A stretch of DNA of 64,000 bases from Verrucomicrobiota bacterium (GCA_019510185.1 JAEKKV010000010.1:1-64000); one strand, 5' to 3'; positions 7,606-18,267 are shown, counted from the stretch's first letter. Program-made: numbers and translations. The notes: generated from the sequence alone by a model not told the origin.

Positions 7606-10600
7606 TGAAACGCAAATTTGAACATCCCGCTCCGTCGGAACGTGAACTGACCGGCCCGCGCTACTGGCGCAGTCTGGACGAGCTTTCGACCACCGAGGGC
7701 TTCAAGGCCCAGGTCGATCGCGAATTCCCTGAGGGCGCGTCCAACATGGACGGCGTCGATCGCCGCCAGTTCTTCAAGCTCATGGCCGCCTCCTTCGCCC
7801 TCGGTGGCGTGGGTCTGGCCGCCGGCTGCCGCCGTCCCGAGGCGCACATCCTTCCCTACGGCAAGTCCGTCGAGAGCACCATTCCGGGCCTCCCGCTTTA
7901 TTTCGCCTCGGCCATGCCCCTGCGCAACGGCGCGGTGCCCATCCTCGCCGAGACGCACCAAGGCCGCCCGACCAAGATCGAGGGCAATCCGACTTACACT
8001 CCCTATGGCGGCGCGACCAACGCCCTCGTGCAGGCCTCCGTCCTCGATCTCTACGATCCGGACCGCGCCACCACTTCGACGATCAAGGGAACGGCTGTTT
8101 CGTCCGCCGACATCCAGGATCTCCTGGCGAAAATCGGAGCCGATGCCGCCGCCGGACAAGGCGCCGGTCTCGCGTTTCTCGCCGGCAAATCCAGCTCGCC
8201 GACCCGCGCCGTGCTTGTCGCCAAGTTGAAGGCCCGCTTCCCCAAGGCCGTCTGGGCCGAGCATGAAGCCGTGCAGGACGAGCCGCCCGTGGCCGCCGCC
8301 GAGGCCGCCTTCGGCCGCACCGTCAAGCCCCTCTACCATTTCGCCAAGGCCAGCCGCATCCTCTCGATCGACGCCGATTTCTTCCACTCCGAAGCCGGCT
8401 CCCTCCAGTTTGCGCGCGACTTCACCAAGGGCCGTCGCGTGACGAAGAAGGACGACGCGATGAACCGCCTCTACGCGGTCGAGAGCACGTTCACGCTCGT
8501 CGGCTCGATGGCGGATCATCGCCTGCGTCTTGCCAGCAGTCACATGCGCGCCTTTCTGGCCGCGCTCGCCGGCCGGATCATCGACGGCGACACCTACTCT
8601 GGCCTCGCCGAAGGCCTCGAGGTCGATCCCAAGTGGATCGCCGCCTGCGCCGCCGACCTCGTTGCCAACAAGGGCAAATCCCTCGTCGTCGTCGGCTCGC
8701 ACCAGCCGGCCGACGTTCACGAACTGGCCTACCGCATCAACGCCGCCCTCGGCGCGATCGGCAACACGGTTGATTTCGTTGAAATTCCCTCCGCCACGGC
8801 CGCCGATATCGGCGTGCTCGCGAAGAACATCGAGGGCGGCGCGATCAAGACCCTCGTCATCCTCGGCGGAAATCCCGCCTACGATTTCCCCGCGAATTTC
8901 GATTTCGCCGCACTCGTGAAGCGCGTGCCCGAGGTCGTGCGCCACGGTTACTACGTCGACGAGACCTCGCAGCTTGCGAGCGCGCACATCGTCGCCGCCC
9001 ACTACCTTGAATCCTGGGGCGACGGACGCACCGCGGACGGCACCATCGTGCCCGTCCAACCGATGATTCTGCCGCTCTTCAACGGCATCACCGAACTCGA
9101 GATCATCGCCCGCATCCTCGGCGAAGCCACGACGGATTCGCACACCCTGGTCTACAACACGATCACCGCGCTGGCCGGCGGCGATGCGCAGAAGGGCTTC
9201 AACCAATTCCTGCACGACGGCGTGCTCGCCGGTTCGGCCTATCCCGTGGCCGACGTCACGCTCCGTCCCCAGGGCGGCGGCATGTACAACCCCGCCTCGC
9301 TGACGAAGAACATCAAACTGTCGAAGGACAATCTCGAGGTCCGCTTCATCGCCGACGCCAAGGTCGACGACGGCCGCTTCGCCAACAACGGCTGGCTGCA
9401 GGAGTGCCCCGATCCGATCACCAAGATTTCCTGGGACAACGCCATCCTCGTCAGCCCCCGTCTGGGCAAGGAGCTCGGCATCGATCCCAAGGGCTGGCTC
9501 TTCCAGGTTTCGCGCAAGGAAACCGCCGAATTCAAGCAGGGCGTCGAACAGGCGTTCATCGGCGAAGTGACGGTCAACGGTCGCACGGTTCGCGGTCCGG
9601 TGCACATCCAGCCCGGCCTCGCCAACTACACCATTGTCGTTCCGCTTGGCTACGGGCGCACCGCCGCCGGCCACGTCGGCACGGGCGTGGGCAGCAACTT
9701 CTATCCGCTTCGCACCACCGCCACCCCCGGTTTCGCGACCGGCGCCAAGCTGGCCATCACCTCCGACCGTTACTCCCTCGCCAACACTCAGGAGCATTGG
9801 TCGATGGAAGGCCGCGACATCGTGCGCGAGGCCAACTACGAGGGCCCGAACAGCTATCAGGAAAATCCGGGCTTCGTCGCCGCCTTTGGCGTCGAGACGC
9901 ATTCTCCCGCCATTTACGGTGAGCTGACTGCCGAGGAGTTTGCAAAGCTTTCCCCCGAGGAACGCGCCAAGATCACTGCCGAACGCGCCTCGACCCAGCC
10001 GCGCGGCGGCTCTCTGCACGATACGCCGGTTTTCGACGGCGTGCACCAGTGGGGCATGTCGATCGACCTCAACACCTGCATCGGCTGCAATGCCTGCGTC
10101 GTCGCCTGCCAGGCGGAAAACAACATCCCCATCGTCGGTCGCGACCAGGTCCGCGCCGGCCGTGAGATGCACTGGATCCGTCTCGACCGTTATTACTCCG
10201 ACGGCAACCTGTCCGCCGAGACCTTCGGCGGCGAGATCAACAAGGAGATCCCCGAGGATCCGCAGGTTTCCCTTCAGCCGGTCGCCTGCCAGCACTGCGA
10301 GCTCGCTCCCTGCGAGACCGTGTGCCCCGTCAACGCCACCGTGCACGACGAGGAAGGCCTCAACACGATGGCTTACAACCGCTGCATCGGCACGCGTTAT
10401 TGCGCGAACAACTGTCCGTACAAGGTTCGCCGTTTCAATTTCTTCGACTGGAACAAGCGCCAGACCGACGAGGTTTACCTCGGACCGCTGGGACACTCCG
10501 GCATGCCGGAGCTGGTCAAGATGGTGAAGAATCCGGATGTCACCGTGCGCATGCGCGGCGTCATGGAAAAGTGCACTTACTGCGTGCAGCGCATCCAGCA

Positions 10601-10982
10601 GGCCAAGATCAAGCAGAAGGTCAAAGCCGGCGCCTCCGCCGACGTGGCCGTGCCCGACGGCACGATCAAGACCGCCTGCCAGCAGGTGTGCCCGGTCGAA
10701 TCCATCGTGTTCGGCAACATCAAGGACGAGCACAGCGCCGTCTCGCGAGCCAAGGCCCGCGAGCAGGATTACGCCTTGCTCGGCTACCTGAACATCCGTC
10801 CGCGCACCTCCTACCTCGGCAAGCTGCGCAACCCGAATCCCGCCATGCCGGACTACGCGGATCTGCCGCTCAGCCGCAAGGAGTACAATTCCAAGATCAA
10901 CCCGCCCGGCCACGAGAGCGGGAAAAAGGAGCACGGCGCCGCCTCACTCGCGAACGCCAAGCTCTTCGGAGGACTTAGCTAA
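7605..10982 (+). CDS. actB: Alternative complex III subunit ActB, Tat-exported iron-sulfur protein
   Basis: A 1125-residue fusion of a molybdopterin-oxidoreductase-like region (lacking an obvious cofactor site) and a C-terminal ferredoxin-like domain, as in ActB of other bacteria. A Tat-type motif DRRQFFKLM is at about residue 52, followed by a hydrophobic stretch and lipobox-like LAAGC. Iron-sulfur motifs start near residue 825: [40 protein letters not shown], and CTYC with CQQVCPVE. It sits on the outer face of the membrane. The stop overlaps the actC start (TAATG), indicating tight coupling. Confidence 0.95.
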   Translation: MKRKFEHPAPSERELTGPRYWRSLDELSTTEGFKAQVDREFPEGASNMDGVDRRQFFKLMAASFALGGVGLAAGCRRPEAHILPYGKSVESTIPGLPLYFASAMPLRNGAVPILAETHQGRPTKIEGNPTYTPYGGATNALVQASVLDLYDPDRATTSTIKGTAVSSADIQDLLAKIGADAAAGQGAGLAFLAGKSSSPTRAVLVAKLKARFPKAVWAEHEAVQDEPPVAAAEAAFGRTVKPLYHFAKASRILSIDADFFHSEAGSLQFARDFTKGRRVTKKDDAMNRLYAVESTFTLVGSMADHRLRLASSHMRAFLAALAGRIIDGDTYSGLAEGLEVDPKWIAACAADLVANKGKSLVVVGSHQPADVHELAYRINAALGAIGNTVDFVEIPSATAADIGVLAKNIEGGAIKTLVILGGNPAYDFPANFDFAALVKRVPEVVRHGYYVDETSQLASAHIVAAHYLESWGDGRTADGTIVPVQPMILPLFNGITELEIIARILGEATTDSHTLVYNTITALAGGDAQKGFNQFLHDGVLAGSAYPVADVTLRPQGGGMYNPASLTKNIKLSKDNLEVRFIADAKVDDGRFANNGWLQECPDPITKISWDNAILVSPRLGKELGIDPKGWLFQVSRKETAEFKQGVEQAFIGEVTVNGRTVRGPVHIQPGLANYTIVVPLGYGRTAAGHVGTGVGSNFYPLRTTATPGFATGAKLAITSDRYSLANTQEHWSMEGRDIVREANYEGPNSYQENPGFVAAFGVETHSPAIYGELTAEEFAKLSPEERAKITAERASTQPRGGSLHDTPVFDGVHQWGMSIDLNTCIGCNACVVACQAENNIPIVGRDQVRAGREMHWIRLDRYYSDGNLSAETFGGEINKEIPEDPQVSLQPVACQHCELAPCETVCPVNATVHDEEGLNTMAYNRCIGTRYCANNCPYKVRRFNFFDWNKRQTDEVYLGPLGHSGMPELVKMVKNPDVTVRMRGVMEKCTYCVQRIQQAKIKQKVKAGASADVAVPDGTIKTACQQVCPVESIVFGNIKDEHSAVSRAKAREQDYALLGYLNIRPRTSYLGKLRNPNPAMPDYADLPLSRKEYNSKINPPGHESGKKEHGAASLANAKLFGGLS

Positions 10983-12412
10983 TGTCACAGGTTCAAACAT
11001 CCGTCGCCACGCAGGCGATCCTCGACGAAGTGAAGCCGGCGGTGCTGCCGCGCCCCGTGCTCGTTGAAAACAACCGCAGCCATGCGTGGATCACCGACAA
11101 GGTCTGCGGCGTCATCGAAGGCAAGACCCCCCTCTGGTGGTGGATCTGCTTCGCGGTCGCCTCTGCCGTCGCGTCCTGCTCGGTCATCGGCTTCGCCTAC
11201 CTCGTCTCCACCGGCGTCGGTGTGTGGGGCCACGCGAACCCGGTCAACTGGGCGTGGGACATCATCAACTTCGTCTTTTGGGTCGGTATCGCGCACGCTG
11301 GCACCCTGATCTCCGCGATCCTGTGTCTGGCGCGCCAGAATTGGCGCACCTCGATCAACCGCACCGCCGAGGCCATGACGATTTTCTCCGTGGCCTGCGC
11401 CGGTCTCTTCCCGGCTCTTCACGTCGGCCGCGTCTGGCTCGCCGTGCTGCCGGGTTATCTGTTCCCGGCCCCCAACGCCAACGGCATCTGGCCGAACTTC
11501 CGCTCGGCGCTCGAGTGGGATGTGTTCGCGGTTTCCACCTACGGCTCGGTCTCGGTGCTCTTCTGGTATGTCGGCCTCATCCCCGACCTCGGCACGCTTC
11601 GCGACCGCTTCTTCAAGCGGGGCGACAAGATTCGCTCGGCCATCTATGGCTTCTTCGCGATGGGCTGGCGCGGTTCCAACCGGCACTGGGTCAACCATGA
11701 GATGGCCTACCTGCTGCTCGCCGGCATCTCCACGCTGATGGTCGTCTCGGTGTGCACCATCGTGTCGTTCGACTTTGCGACCTCCCTGATCCCTGGCTGG
11801 CACACCACGATCTTCCCCCCGTACTTCGTGTCCGGCGCGATCTATTCCGGCTTTGCGATGGTGCTCACGCTCCTCCTGCCGATGCGTGCGATCTTCAAGT
11901 TCGAGGATCTCATCACCGCCTATCACATCGACTGCCTGTGCAAGATCACCCTCGTGATGGGCACCCTTGTGGGCTACGCCTACCTGATGGAGTTCGTCAT
12001 CGCCTGGTACGGCGCGAACCCCAACGAAGGCTTCACCTTCGTCAACCGCACCTTCGGCCTCTATTCCTGGGCCTACTGGATCATGTTCACCTGCAACGTG
12101 GTCACCCCGCAGTTCCTCTGGTTCAAGAAGGTCCGCGCCAACTTCGCCTGGGTGTTCATCCTCACGATCTTCATCAACATCGGCATGTGGTTCGAGCGCT
12201 TCGTGATCATCGTCACCTCGCTGGCCCGCGACTTCCTGCCGTCGAGCTGGGGTTATTACAGCCCCTCGATCGTCGAGATTCTGACCTTCTTCGGCACGTT
12301 CGGCGTCTTCAGCGTGCTCTTCCTTCTCTTCATCCGCCTCCTGCCGATCATCCCGATGGCCGAGGTCAAATCGGTCACGCCGCAGGCGGACGTCCACGGC
12401 AAGCACTCCTGA
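10982..12412 (+). CDS. actC: Alternative complex III subunit ActC, NrfD-like quinol-binding membrane protein
   Basis: A 476-residue integral membrane protein of the NrfD/PsrC family with about ten hydrophobic helices. It forms the quinol-interaction subunit together with ActB. Conserved features of the family are visible: the loop [31 protein letters not shown], and the late helix segment [16 protein letters not shown]. It follows actB without a gap and precedes actD by 12 bases. Confidence 0.94.
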   Translation: MSQVQTSVATQAILDEVKPAVLPRPVLVENNRSHAWITDKVCGVIEGKTPLWWWICFAVASAVASCSVIGFAYLVSTGVGVWGHANPVNWAWDIINFVFWVGIAHAGTLISAILCLARQNWRTSINRTAEAMTIFSVACAGLFPALHVGRVWLAVLPGYLFPAPNANGIWPNFRSALEWDVFAVSTYGSVSVLFWYVGLIPDLGTLRDRFFKRGDKIRSAIYGFFAMGWRGSNRHWVNHEMAYLLLAGISTLMVVSVCTIVSFDFATSLIPGWHTTIFPPYFVSGAIYSGFAMVLTLLLPMRAIFKFEDLITAYHIDCLCKITLVMGTLVGYAYLMEFVIAWYGANPNEGFTFVNRTFGLYSWAYWIMFTCNVVTPQFLWFKKVRANFAWVFILTIFINIGMWFERFVIIVTSLARDFLPSSWGYYSPSIVEILTFFGTFGVFSVLFLLFIRLLPIIPMAEVKSVTPQADVHGKHS

Positions 12413-12424
12413 TTTAAACCGACC

Positions 12425-12958
12425 ATGGCTGCACAACCTTACGGCTTGATCGCCACCTTCGAAAGCGCGTCCGGCGTTTACCACGCCGCGGAAACGGTGC
12501 GCGACGCGGGTTTCAAACATTGGGACTGCATTACGCCCTTTCCCGTCCACGGTCTTGACCGCGCGATGGGCGTGAAACGCTCCGTCGTGCCGCGCTTCGC
12601 GCTGGCCGGCGGCGTGCTCGGTTTCTCCTCCGCCATGGGCCTCGCGTTCTTCACCGGCGCGGTCGACTACAAGATCATCGTCGGCGGAAAACCCTTCTTC
12701 AGCCCGATCCCCACGACTCCGATCGCCGTCGAGCTGGGCATCCTCTGCGCCGCTATCGGCACCGTGCTCGGGTTCTTTTTCATGTGCGGTTTCCCGATGC
12801 ACTACCATCCCGTGCTCAAGAGCGATCGCATCGTGCCTGCGCTGGACGACAAATTCCTCATCGTGATCGAGGCCCGCGATCCGAAATTCAACCTCGCCCA
12901 GACCAAGGCCCTGCTCGAAAAAATCGGCGGCCAGGACGTCAAGGAACTGGAAGCCTGA
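12425..12958 (+). CDS. actD: Alternative complex III subunit ActD (DUF3341)
   Basis: A 177-residue DUF3341 protein: a soluble N-terminal part beginning YGLIATFESASGVYHAAE, then two transmembrane segments (about residues 60-82 and 100-122) and a cytoplasmic C-terminal tail with DDKFLIVIEARDPKF. In alternative complex III it is a peripheral membrane subunit without cofactors. It lies between actC and actE with only a 3-base gap to the latter. Confidence 0.92.
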   Translation: MAAQPYGLIATFESASGVYHAAETVRDAGFKHWDCITPFPVHGLDRAMGVKRSVVPRFALAGGVLGFSSAMGLAFFTGAVDYKIIVGGKPFFSPIPTTPIAVELGILCAAIGTVLGFFFMCGFPMHYHPVLKSDRIVPALDDKFLIVIEARDPKFNLAQTKALLEKIGGQDVKELEA

Positions 12959-12961
12959 GCC

Positions 12962-13609
12962 ATGCGTTACGTTTATTTCGCCACCTTCTTCATTGCGATC
13001 CTGACGGTTTCCGTCCTCGGCTTCCGCGGCACGCTCTCGACCAAGCCGCCGCTTGAGCTGATCCCCGACATGGATCACCAGGCCAAGTACAAGCCGCAGG
13101 CCGAGTCGCCGTTCTTCGCCGACGGCCGCGCCGACCGTCCGCTGCCGGCGGGCGTTGTCGCCTACGGCCGCTCCAGCACCGCCGCCGACGGCGTGTTTCT
13201 CGCCGCGGACGACGCCCTCTACCAGGGCAAGAACGCCTCGGGTGAATGGCTGCACGGCTTTCCTCCGGCGGTGAAGGTGGACGCCCGCTTCATGGCGCGC
13301 GGCCAGGATCGCTACACCATTTATTGCGCGCCCTGCCATGGCGCTTTGGGCGACGGCAACGGCATCACCAAGCAATACGGCATGGGGGCCACGCCCAGCT
13401 ATCACGATGTCCGCCTGCGCCAGATGGCGGAAGGCGAGATCTACAACACGATCACCAACGGCAAGGGCAACATGCTCTCCTACGCGGACAAAATCACTCC
13501 GGAGGACCGTTGGGCGGTCATCGCCTACGTGCGCGCCCTCCAGCGCGCCCAAAACGGCACCGCGGCGGACGTCCCGCCCAGCCATCAATCCGAGCTAGGT
13601 CTTAAATAA
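12962..13609 (+). CDS. actE: Alternative complex III subunit ActE, monoheme cytochrome c
   Basis: A 215-residue membrane-anchored cytochrome c. One N-terminal hydrophobic segment (residues 4-20) precedes the heme motif CAPCH in RYTIYCAPCHGALGDGNG. A Met-containing segment (NMLSYADKI) provides the likely sixth ligand. It probably carries electrons from ActA/ActB towards the terminal oxidase. The stop codon overlaps the actF start by one base (TAATG). Confidence 0.93.
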   Translation: MRYVYFATFFIAILTVSVLGFRGTLSTKPPLELIPDMDHQAKYKPQAESPFFADGRADRPLPAGVVAYGRSSTAADGVFLAADDALYQGKNASGEWLHGFPPAVKVDARFMARGQDRYTIYCAPCHGALGDGNGITKQYGMGATPSYHDVRLRQMAEGEIYNTITNGKGNMLSYADKITPEDRWAVIAYVRALQRAQNGTAADVPPSHQSELGLK

Positions 13610-14904
13610 TGAGCACCCACGCCGCCCCCGCTCCCACGGTTCTTCCGGCCGCCATTCCGGCCGCCCCCGCGCCCGCCCCCCAGGCGAACGCCGGCAAAGC
13701 GCTTGGCATCGGCCTCGCCGGCCTTGCGCTGACCGCCCTCGGCCTGCTCGTCCCGGGCAACGCTTCCGCCGTCGCCGTCGCCTGGCTGGTGGGCGTCGTC
13801 TTCTGGACTGCCGTCGCCATTGGCATGTTGATGCTGGTGATGATTCACCATCTCACCGACGCCGGCTGGTCGGTCGTGCTGCGCCGCCAGTTCGAGCACG
13901 GCATCTCCGGATTCAAATGGCTTTTGCTCCTCTTCATTCCGCTGCTCGTGGCCTCGTGGCTCGGCGCCGGCGACATCGTCTGGCCTTGGGGCAATCTCAA
14001 CCACGTCATGCACGGCGGCCACACCGTCGGCCATGATCCGCTTTACGAGAAAAAATCCGCGCTGCTGAATCTGCGGACGTTCAGCATTGTTTCCGTTGCC
14101 GTTTTTGCCTTCTGGATCTGGATCTCCGCCCGCCTTCGCAAAGCCTCGTTTGCGCAGGACCTCGACGGCGACGCCAAGTGGTCCGCCATGAACCACGGCA
14201 CCTCGGCCTCCGGCATCACGCTCACCGCGTTGACCCTCACCGCCGGCGCCCTCTGCTGGATCATGAGCCTGGAGTATCACTGGGGCTCGACGATCTACGG
14301 CATGTGGTTTTTCTCGGACTGCATCCGCGGTGCGCTTTCGGTCGGCCTGCTGGTGCAGCTCTGGCTCTACAACCGGGGCGACCTCAAGGGCATCCTTAAC
14401 AAAAAGCATCTCCACAGCATCGGCATGTTCATGCACGCCTTCACGGCGTTCTGGGCCTACGTGGCGTTTTGCCAATACCTGCTGATCTGGAGCGCCGACA
14501 TTCCGGAGGAAACCTTCTGGTATAACCTCCGCGAACTCAACCACGACGGATCCACCAACCAATGGTGGTATGTCGGCCTCGGCCTTGTCTTCTTCAACTT
14601 CCTCGTGCCGTTCCTGCTCCTGCTGTCCTACAAGCACAAGATCACGCCCGCGAAAGTCGCGCCCATCGCCGCCTGGATCCTCGGCACCGTGGTTCTCGAT
14701 CTCGTTTACAACATCGTCCCGGTCCTGAAGGACGCGCATGGCGATCCGCAGCCGTTCCTCTCGCTCAACCTGGTATGGATCGTCACGGCCGTCATCGGCG
14801 TGGGCGGCGTGTTCGCCTGGTCCTACCTCAAGAGCTTTGCCTCCACCAAACTCATTCCGATCCGCGACCCGCGCATCGTCGAATGCATTACGTACCATGA
14901 GTGA
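13609..14904 (+). CDS. actF: Alternative complex III subunit ActF, integral membrane protein
   Basis: A 431-residue multi-helix membrane subunit. An Ala/Pro-rich N-terminal stretch is followed by about ten hydrophobic helices with family segments such as WSAMNHGTSASGITLTALTL and HSIGMFMHAFTAFWAYVAF. ActF is related to ActC in overall shape and lies beside it in the complex. The stop overlaps the start of the next small membrane gene by 8 bp. Confidence 0.92.
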   Translation: MSTHAAPAPTVLPAAIPAAPAPAPQANAGKALGIGLAGLALTALGLLVPGNASAVAVAWLVGVVFWTAVAIGMLMLVMIHHLTDAGWSVVLRRQFEHGISGFKWLLLLFIPLLVASWLGAGDIVWPWGNLNHVMHGGHTVGHDPLYEKKSALLNLRTFSIVSVAVFAFWIWISARLRKASFAQDLDGDAKWSAMNHGTSASGITLTALTLTAGALCWIMSLEYHWGSTIYGMWFFSDCIRGALSVGLLVQLWLYNRGDLKGILNKKHLHSIGMFMHAFTAFWAYVAFCQYLLIWSADIPEETFWYNLRELNHDGSTNQWWYVGLGLVFFNFLVPFLLLLSYKHKITPAKVAPIAAWILGTVVLDLVYNIVPVLKDAHGDPQPFLSLNLVWIVTAVIGVGGVFAWSYLKSFASTKLIPIRDPRIVECITYHE

Positions 14905-15193
14905 CGCCGCTCCCTCCAAGTCCAGTCTTTGGTTCACCTTCGTGGCCGCCATCGGCGGTTTTGCGATTTTCGTCGTCATCCTGCTGGTCGCCTATCTGCC
15001 CCGGCAGGCGGCGCCGCTGATCGAAGGCGCGAAAACGCCCGAGCAGCGCAAGGCTGCGCTGGCCGAGCTGCGCGCCCACGAGGCGAAGGCGGCCGCCGGT
15101 TACGCTTGGATCGACCAGTCGAAAGGCGTCGTGCAGCTCCCGCTCGATCGCGCGGTCGAGCTCACGCTCAACGATCTCGCCGCCCGGAAATAA
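14897..15193 (+). CDS. Small single-span membrane protein between actF and ccoS
   Basis: A 98-residue protein with one transmembrane segment (about residues 11-35) and a charged C-terminal domain containing AGYAWIDQSKGVVQLPLDRA. Proteins of this shape accompany respiratory operons of related bacteria. The position matches a small ActG-like or oxidase-linking subunit, but no assigned family can be named with confidence. The ATG overlaps the actF stop by 8 bp and the gene ends 7 bases before ccoS, so it belongs to the operon. Confidence 0.75.
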   Translation: MSDAAPSKSSLWFTFVAAIGGFAIFVVILLVAYLPRQAAPLIEGAKTPEQRKAALAELRAHEAKAAAGYAWIDQSKGVVQLPLDRAVELTLNDLAARK

Positions 15194-15200
15194 CCCGGCC

Positions 15201-15413
15201 ATGGACTGGTTCTTTTACGCCGTCGCCCTGCCCATGGCGGTGCTGTTTCTCGCCTCGGTCGTGTACGCGCTGTACTGGGCGTCCCGCCGCGGTCAGTTGC
15301 GCGACTTCGACCAAGGCGCCGCGTCGATCTTCGACGCCGAGGAGCCCGTCGGCCAACCCACTGATTTTTTCCCCGGCAAGGCGCCCGGACGGACGCCCGC
15401 CTCCAAATCCTGA
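15201..15413 (+). CDS. ccoS: cbb3-type cytochrome oxidase assembly protein CcoS
   Basis: A 70-residue protein with a single N-terminal membrane span (about residues 3-25) and a short polar tail with the typical FDQGAASIFDAEEP stretch. CcoS is required for correct cofactor insertion or assembly of cbb3 oxidase. It is usually encoded with ccoGHI; here it is placed immediately upstream of ccoN and no ccoGHI is in view. Confidence 0.85.
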   Translation: MDWFFYAVALPMAVLFLASVVYALYWASRRGQLRDFDQGAASIFDAEEPVGQPTDFFPGKAPGRTPASKS

Positions 15414-15419
15414 TTTCCG

Positions 15420-16943
15420 ATGATGGTCCCTGCTCCCAGTCTTGCCACCTCGCTGAATCCTGCGACTTCCACCGCCGAGGTGAAGCGTGCGGAACTTCGC
15501 GAGATCGACGCCTCCACGAAATGGCCGGCGCTTTTCCTTCTCGGCTCCGCCGTCGGCTGGCTGCTGATCGGGACGGTGTTCGCCCTCATCTCGTCCTTCA
15601 AGATGCACTCGCCGGAGTTTCTCGGCAATTACGAGTGGCTCACTTTCGGCCGGGCGCGCACGGCACACCTCAATGCCGTGGTCTATGGCTGGAGCGTCAA
15701 CGCGTCCTTTGCGGTCGCCTTCTGGCTGATGGCGCGCCTGTCGCGCTCGGTGCTGCGCCACAGCGGGCTGCTCATCGTGGCGGCGGTGTTTTGGAATGTC
15801 GGCGTGACCCTCGGCATCTATGGCATTCTCGCCGGCGACTCGACCTCGATCGAATGGCTGGAGATGCCCCTCTATGCGACGCCGCTGCTCTTCCTCGCCT
15901 ACGCGCTGGTCGGGGCTTGGGCGATCATCACCTTCCGTTTCGGCAAGTCGCCGCACATCTACGTTTCGCAGTGGTACATCCTGGCGGCGCTCTTCTGGTT
16001 TCCGTGGCTCTACTCGGTGGCGGAGATCATGATCGTTTTCACCCCCGCGCGCGGCACGGTGCAGGCGCTCGTGAACTGGTGGTTTGCGCACAACGTCCTC
16101 GGTCTCTGGTTCACGCCGATTGGCCTCGCGGCGGTCTATTATTTCCTGCCCAAGGTCCTCGGCAAACCGATCCACAGCTATTACCTCTCGGTCCTCGGCT
16201 TCTGGTCGCTCGCCATTTTCTATAACTGGGCGGGCGTGCACCATCTGATCGGCGGCCCCGTCCCCGCCTGGGTGCAGTCGGCCGGCATCGCCGCCTCCTT
16301 CATGATGGTCGTGCCGGTGATCGTCGTCGCGATCAACCACCACATGACGATGGTCGGCAGCTTCAACGCCCTGAAATACAGCCCTACGCTGCGCTTCATC
16401 GTTTTCGGCGCGGTGTCCTACACGCTCGCCTCGCTCCAAGGTTCCTCGATGGCCATCCGCAGCTGGGCTGAGGTCACGCATTTCACGCACTACACCGTGG
16501 GTCACTCGCACATCGGTATGTACGCCTTCTTCACCATGGTGATGTTTGGCAGCATTTACTACATCATGCCGCGCATCCTGCTTAAGGAATGGCCCTCGGC
16601 CACGCTCATCAGCGTGCACTTCTGGGCCACCGCGGTCGGTGTTATCATCTACGTCGTGGGACTTTCGATCGGTGGCGTGCTGGAGGGGCTGTTGATGAAC
16701 ACGCCCGTGCTGGCGCATAAGCTCGGCCTGCAGCCGACCGACGATCCGGTGCCGTTTCTGGATATCGTCCGCCGCACGATTCCCTATCTCGTCAGCCGCA
16801 GCGTGGCGGGTGTGCTGATGACCGTGGGTCACATCGCCTTCGCCATCAACTTTGCATGGATCATCATCCGGAGCACCCAGCCCGCTGCCTCCGCTCCCAC
16901 GCTCTTCCGCTCGCCCCCTGACATGGAGGTTGCCGCCCAATGA
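15420..16943 (+). CDS. ccoN: cbb3-type cytochrome c oxidase catalytic subunit CcoN
   Basis: A 507-residue heme-copper oxidase subunit I with about 12 helices. Ligand residues are visible: the low-spin heme His in GRARTAHLNAVVYGW, CuB His in WWFAHNVLG and the HH pair in GVHHLIGG, and heme ligands in YTVGHSHIGMYAF. A tyrosine in the helix with SYTLASLQGSS matches the cross-linked Tyr of C-family oxidases. It reduces oxygen to water with high affinity. Its stop overlaps ccoO (ATGA). Confidence 0.93.
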   Translation: MMVPAPSLATSLNPATSTAEVKRAELREIDASTKWPALFLLGSAVGWLLIGTVFALISSFKMHSPEFLGNYEWLTFGRARTAHLNAVVYGWSVNASFAVAFWLMARLSRSVLRHSGLLIVAAVFWNVGVTLGIYGILAGDSTSIEWLEMPLYATPLLFLAYALVGAWAIITFRFGKSPHIYVSQWYILAALFWFPWLYSVAEIMIVFTPARGTVQALVNWWFAHNVLGLWFTPIGLAAVYYFLPKVLGKPIHSYYLSVLGFWSLAIFYNWAGVHHLIGGPVPAWVQSAGIAASFMMVVPVIVVAINHHMTMVGSFNALKYSPTLRFIVFGAVSYTLASLQGSSMAIRSWAEVTHFTHYTVGHSHIGMYAFFTMVMFGSIYYIMPRILLKEWPSATLISVHFWATAVGVIIYVVGLSIGGVLEGLLMNTPVLAHKLGLQPTDDPVPFLDIVRRTIPYLVSRSVAGVLMTVGHIAFAINFAWIIIRSTQPAASAPTLFRSPPDMEVAAQ

Positions 16944-17605
16944 ATCGCGCCCCCCTTATCTTCCTCGGTATCTTTTTCGCCCTGGCGTTTTCCTGGACCG
17001 GCATCGTGCTGACCAACCAGATCAGCTACGGTTCGCTCCAGCCCGTTTACGACGAGACCGAAGGCAAATCCTTCCCGCAGCAGACCCCAGGTCTCGCGGC
17101 ACGGGGCAAGCTTGTTTACCAGGATCTCGGCTGCATTTATTGCCACAGCCAGCAGGTGCGCCGGCCCGGTTACGGCGCCGACATCGAGCGCGGCTGGGGC
17201 GAGCGCCAGAGCGTGCCCCGCGATTACATCCGCGAGAGCCGCGTGCTGCTCGGCTCGATGCGCACCGGCCCCGATCTGCGCAACATCGGCGCCCGCCAGA
17301 CCGACCGTACCTGGCAATACCTGCATCTCTACGATCCGCAGATCACCTCGGCCGGCTCCATCATGCCGCCGCACCGTTTCCTTTTCGAAACGCGCAAGAT
17401 CATCGGCCAGCCTTCGCCCAAGGCGATTCAGGACAAGCTCCCGGCCTCGGCCCGCCCTCCCGCCGGCTATGAGATCGTGCCCACCGAGCGCGCCGAATCT
17501 CTGGTGGCATACCTTCTCAGCTTGAAGGACACCTACGCCTATCCCGAGACGAAGAACGTCTATGTGGAACCTGCCGCCGAAGCCGGCAAGGAGGAGAAAA
17601 AATGA
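16940..17605 (+). CDS. ccoO: cbb3-type oxidase monoheme cytochrome subunit CcoO
   Basis: A 221-residue membrane-anchored cytochrome: N-terminal span (residues 5-27), heme motif CIYCH in DLGCIYCHSQQVRRPGYG, then GPDLRNIGAR and the Met ligand segment GSIMPPHRFLF, all typical of CcoO. It delivers electrons from soluble or membrane cytochromes to CcoN. ATGA overlaps with both neighbours show translational coupling. Confidence 0.94.
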   Translation: MNRAPLIFLGIFFALAFSWTGIVLTNQISYGSLQPVYDETEGKSFPQQTPGLAARGKLVYQDLGCIYCHSQQVRRPGYGADIERGWGERQSVPRDYIRESRVLLGSMRTGPDLRNIGARQTDRTWQYLHLYDPQITSAGSIMPPHRFLFETRKIIGQPSPKAIQDKLPASARPPAGYEIVPTERAESLVAYLLSLKDTYAYPETKNVYVEPAAEAGKEEKK

Positions 17606-18267
17606 GCGACGTTCCCACTCCCCAGGATCCCCGCATTGAGCAGGCCGGAGCCTCCGACGAGAGCATCCAGAAGGTCCATGCGATCCTGCTGCGCGAAAAG
17701 CCCGAGCCCAAGGAAGGCTACACGCCCATGCCGCTCTTCCTGCTCGGCTTCATCACGGTGATGATCTTCGTGTGCAGCCTTTATCTCATTCATTACCGCG
17801 GCGGCTTCAGCCCCATGGTTTATGACGAGCGCTATGATCCGTCCAAGGCCGGCGCCAACGCGCAGGTGGCCAAGATCGATCCGGTGGCCCAGGGCAAACG
17901 CCTCTTCCAGACCTGTGCGGCCTGTCACCAGGCGACCGGCACCGGTGTCCCTGGGGTGTATCCGGCGCTGGCCGGTTCCGAATGGGTGAATGGCAGCGAA
18001 GAGCAGCTTGTCCGCATCATGCTCCACGGCCTCGCCGGCCCGGTGAAAGTCGAAGGCAAGGATTTCAACGGCAACATGCCCTCGTTCGGCCCTGGTGGCG
18101 GCTACAATTTGACTGACGAAAAAGTGGCCTACGTGCTGACCTACATTCGTCAGGAATGGGGCAACAAGGCCGCGGAAATCTCCGCCGACAAAGTGAAGGA
18201 AATCCGCGAGAAGAGTGCCGGCCGGGCCAAGCCGTGGTCAGCCGAAGAACTCGAAGCCATCAAGTGA
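17602..18267 (+). CDS. ccoP: Membrane-bound monoheme cytochrome c, CcoP-like
   Basis: A 221-residue protein in the position of CcoP. It has one N-terminal membrane span (about residues 45-65) and a single cytochrome c domain with CAACH, then NMPSFG as the probable Met ligand. Canonical CcoP carries two heme domains, so this is a reduced version or a functional replacement. The N-terminus (DESIQKVHAILLREKPEPKEGY) is hydrophilic, as in CcoP. It is the last gene before a strong terminator. The symbol is assigned by position. Confidence 0.8.
   Translation: MSDVPTPQDPRIEQAGASDESIQKVHAILLREKPEPKEGYTPMPLFLLGFITVMIFVCSLYLIHYRGGFSPMVYDERYDPSKAGANAQVAKIDPVAQGKRLFQTCAACHQATGTGVPGVYPALAGSEWVNGSEEQLVRIMLHGLAGPVKVEGKDFNGNMPSFGPGGGYNLTDEKVAYVLTYIRQEWGNKAAEISADKVKEIREKSAGRAKPWSAEELEAIK

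Noticed and set aside
7554..10934. A 1126-residue minus-strand open frame opposite actB
   Set aside because: Antisense shadow of actB; composition is typical of reverse-complement reading and it covers a certain gene.
10985..13588. An 867-residue minus-strand frame across actC-actE
   Set aside because: Spans several well-supported plus-strand genes and is very acidic and low-complexity; shadow frame.
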